DNA from: Cupriavidus taiwanensis | Lineage (GTDB): Bacteria; Pseudomonadota; Gammaproteobacteria; Burkholderiales; Burkholderiaceae | Direction: 5' to 3' | Assembly (NCBI RefSeq): GCF_900250075.1 | Contig: NZ_LT977072.1 | Span: 111,164 to 175,163 of the forward strand | DNA length: 64,000 nt | Shown: in pieces, positions 63,271 through 64,000 of the stretch | How the letters are laid out: each line of letters opens with the position of its first letter | Position numbering within the stretch: the stretch's first letter is position 1 | Made by a program: the position numbers and the translations under genes | The notes under the pieces: model-generated | The model's database searches: none | The model's input: only the letters and a program-made list of their open reading frames with translations | Told to the model about the DNA's origin: nothing

Positions 63271-64000
63271 ATGAGCACTCTGCGCGAAGCCAACGACAGC
63301 AGCATGCTTGGCAATTTCGATTCCGTCGCCCGGCGCGCGATGGAATCATTGTTCCGAACCTTCGAGAACTTTAGCGAGGGGACGATCGTGGTCGATGCGC
63401 ACGCCCGCGTGGTATGGATCAATAAGCGGTATGCAGCTCGATTCGGCTTCGAGGATCCGCGGGAGGCTATCGGTCTCGAGTGTGAGCGAGTTATCCCCAA
63501 CAGCCTGATGCGTCAAGTGGTCGAGACTGGCAAGCCAATCCTGCTCGATATCCTAGAGACCCGGGACGAACCGATGATCGTGATGCGCCTGCCAATCAAG
63601 GACAACGATGGCAACACCGTTGGCGCGGTAGGCTTTGCGCTCTTCGACGAACTCAAGTCACTCACCCCGCTGTTCACGCATTACACCCGAGTCAGGGAGG
63701 AACTGGTAGCTACGCGCCGTACGTTGGAACAGACGCGGCGGGCCAAGTACACCTTTACCAGCTTCGTCGGCAACTGCCCCGCCACGCTGGAAATAAAACG
63801 CCTGGCGCGCCGTGCCGCACAGGCCGATGCTCCGGTACTGCTCCTGGGCGAGACCGGCACCGGCAAGGAACTGCTGGCGCATGCCATCCACGCATCATCG
63901 GCGCGCGCGGGGCGGTCGTTGGTCACTCTCAATATGGCGGCCATTCCCGAGACATTGCTGGAAGTCGAATTCTTCGGGGCTGCGCCTGGCGCGTACACTG
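63271..64000 (+). CDS. Sigma-54-dependent activator with PAS domain (partial)
   Basis: The first 243 residues are in the window. A PAS-like sensor (about 30-130: FSEGTIVVDAHARVVWINKR, YAARFGF) precedes the AAA+ domain with FVGNCPATLEIKR, Walker A LLLGETGTGKELLAHAIH and EFFGAAPGAYT at the very edge. This last piece is the sigma-54 contact loop, here with Tyr in place of Phe (GAYT.. instead of GAFTGA). There is no receiver domain, so it probably senses a metabolite. Divergent from the permease/bdhA operon, which has a matching promoter. Confidence 0.9.
   Translation, partial: MSTLREANDSSMLGNFDSVARRAMESLFRTFENFSEGTIVVDAHARVVWINKRYAARFGFEDPREAIGLECERVIPNSLMRQVVETGKPILLDILETRDEPMIVMRLPIKDNDGNTVGAVGFALFDELKSLTPLFTHYTRVREELVATRRTLEQTRRAKYTFTSFVGNCPATLEIKRLARRAAQADAPVLLLGETGTGKELLAHAIHASSARAGRSLVTLNMAAIPETLLEVEFFGAAPGAYT

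Overview
The window reads as an accessory region of a high-GC betaproteobacterium of the Cupriavidus/Ralstonia/Burkholderia group. The hydrogenase proteins closely resemble the Ralstonia eutropha (Cupriavidus necator) membrane-bound hydrogenase set, KfrA-like and H-NS-like proteins of the kind carried by megaplasmids and islands of these genera are abundant, and the right end has polyhydroxybutyrate-related genes. No rRNA, tRNA or CRISPR array was seen. Insertion sequences, pseudogenes and truncated genes are frequent everywhere except in the hox/hyp block and the right end.

Layout. 1-1.7 kb: the end of a papain-like (C1) peptidase gene preceded by a lipoprotein gene. 2-6.5 kb: three different IS110-family transposase genes, the third frameshifted. 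6.8-30.9 kb: a defence/toxin island, almost all on the minus strand. In transcription order from the right it holds: kfrA-C, hns-C, an XRE-ImmA metallopeptidase protein and a PIN (DUF4411) protein; a HEPN/Toprim-N protein; an ADP-ribosyltransferase-like gene on the plus strand; a Tn3-family element; remnants of two more kfrA/hns pairs (E, D) and a NACHT NTPase; kfrA-B, hns-B, a RES toxin with its antitoxin; an H-NS-like pseudogene, a hypothetical gene and a second HEPN protein; kfrA-A, hns-A and a four-gene locus of Abi_C protein, CD-NTase-like nucleotidyltransferase, DUF6602 nuclease-like protein and a broken helical-repeat protein. The striking regularity is that each kfrA-hns pair sits directly 5' of a different defence or toxin module, as if it were a shared regulatory or mobile leader. 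A truncated tyrosine recombinase gene lies divergent from the only intact kfrA.

31-32.7 kb: integrase, IS5-type and other transposase remnants and a small lipoprotein gene. 32.7-45.8 kb: a complete hoxKGZMLOQRTV-hypABFCDE cluster for an oxygen-tolerant membrane-bound [NiFe] hydrogenase, in R. eutropha order with many overlapping start/stop codons. hypX is absent, hypF is the short form, and hoxA (the NtrC-type activator) has lost its C-terminus to a tyrosine-recombinase fragment. The hydrogen-sensing hoxBCJ genes are absent. The structural and maturation genes look intact, but the control circuit is broken.

47-54.8 kb: an IS graveyard (IS66, IS5, IS630, IS3 remnants, several nested) with a VirK-family gene, two small secreted-peptide genes and a stump of a 3-hydroxybutyrate-oligomer hydrolase gene cut by IS3. 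55-64 kb: an intact-looking block with a five-gene LivGFKHM-type ABC importer, a cupin pseudogene, D-3-hydroxybutyrate dehydrogenase, a GntP-family permease, a -24/-12 promoter in front of the permease, and a divergent sigma-54 activator running off the right edge. Together with the hydrolase stump this suggests a locus for uptake and oxidation of 3-hydroxybutyrate or related short acids.
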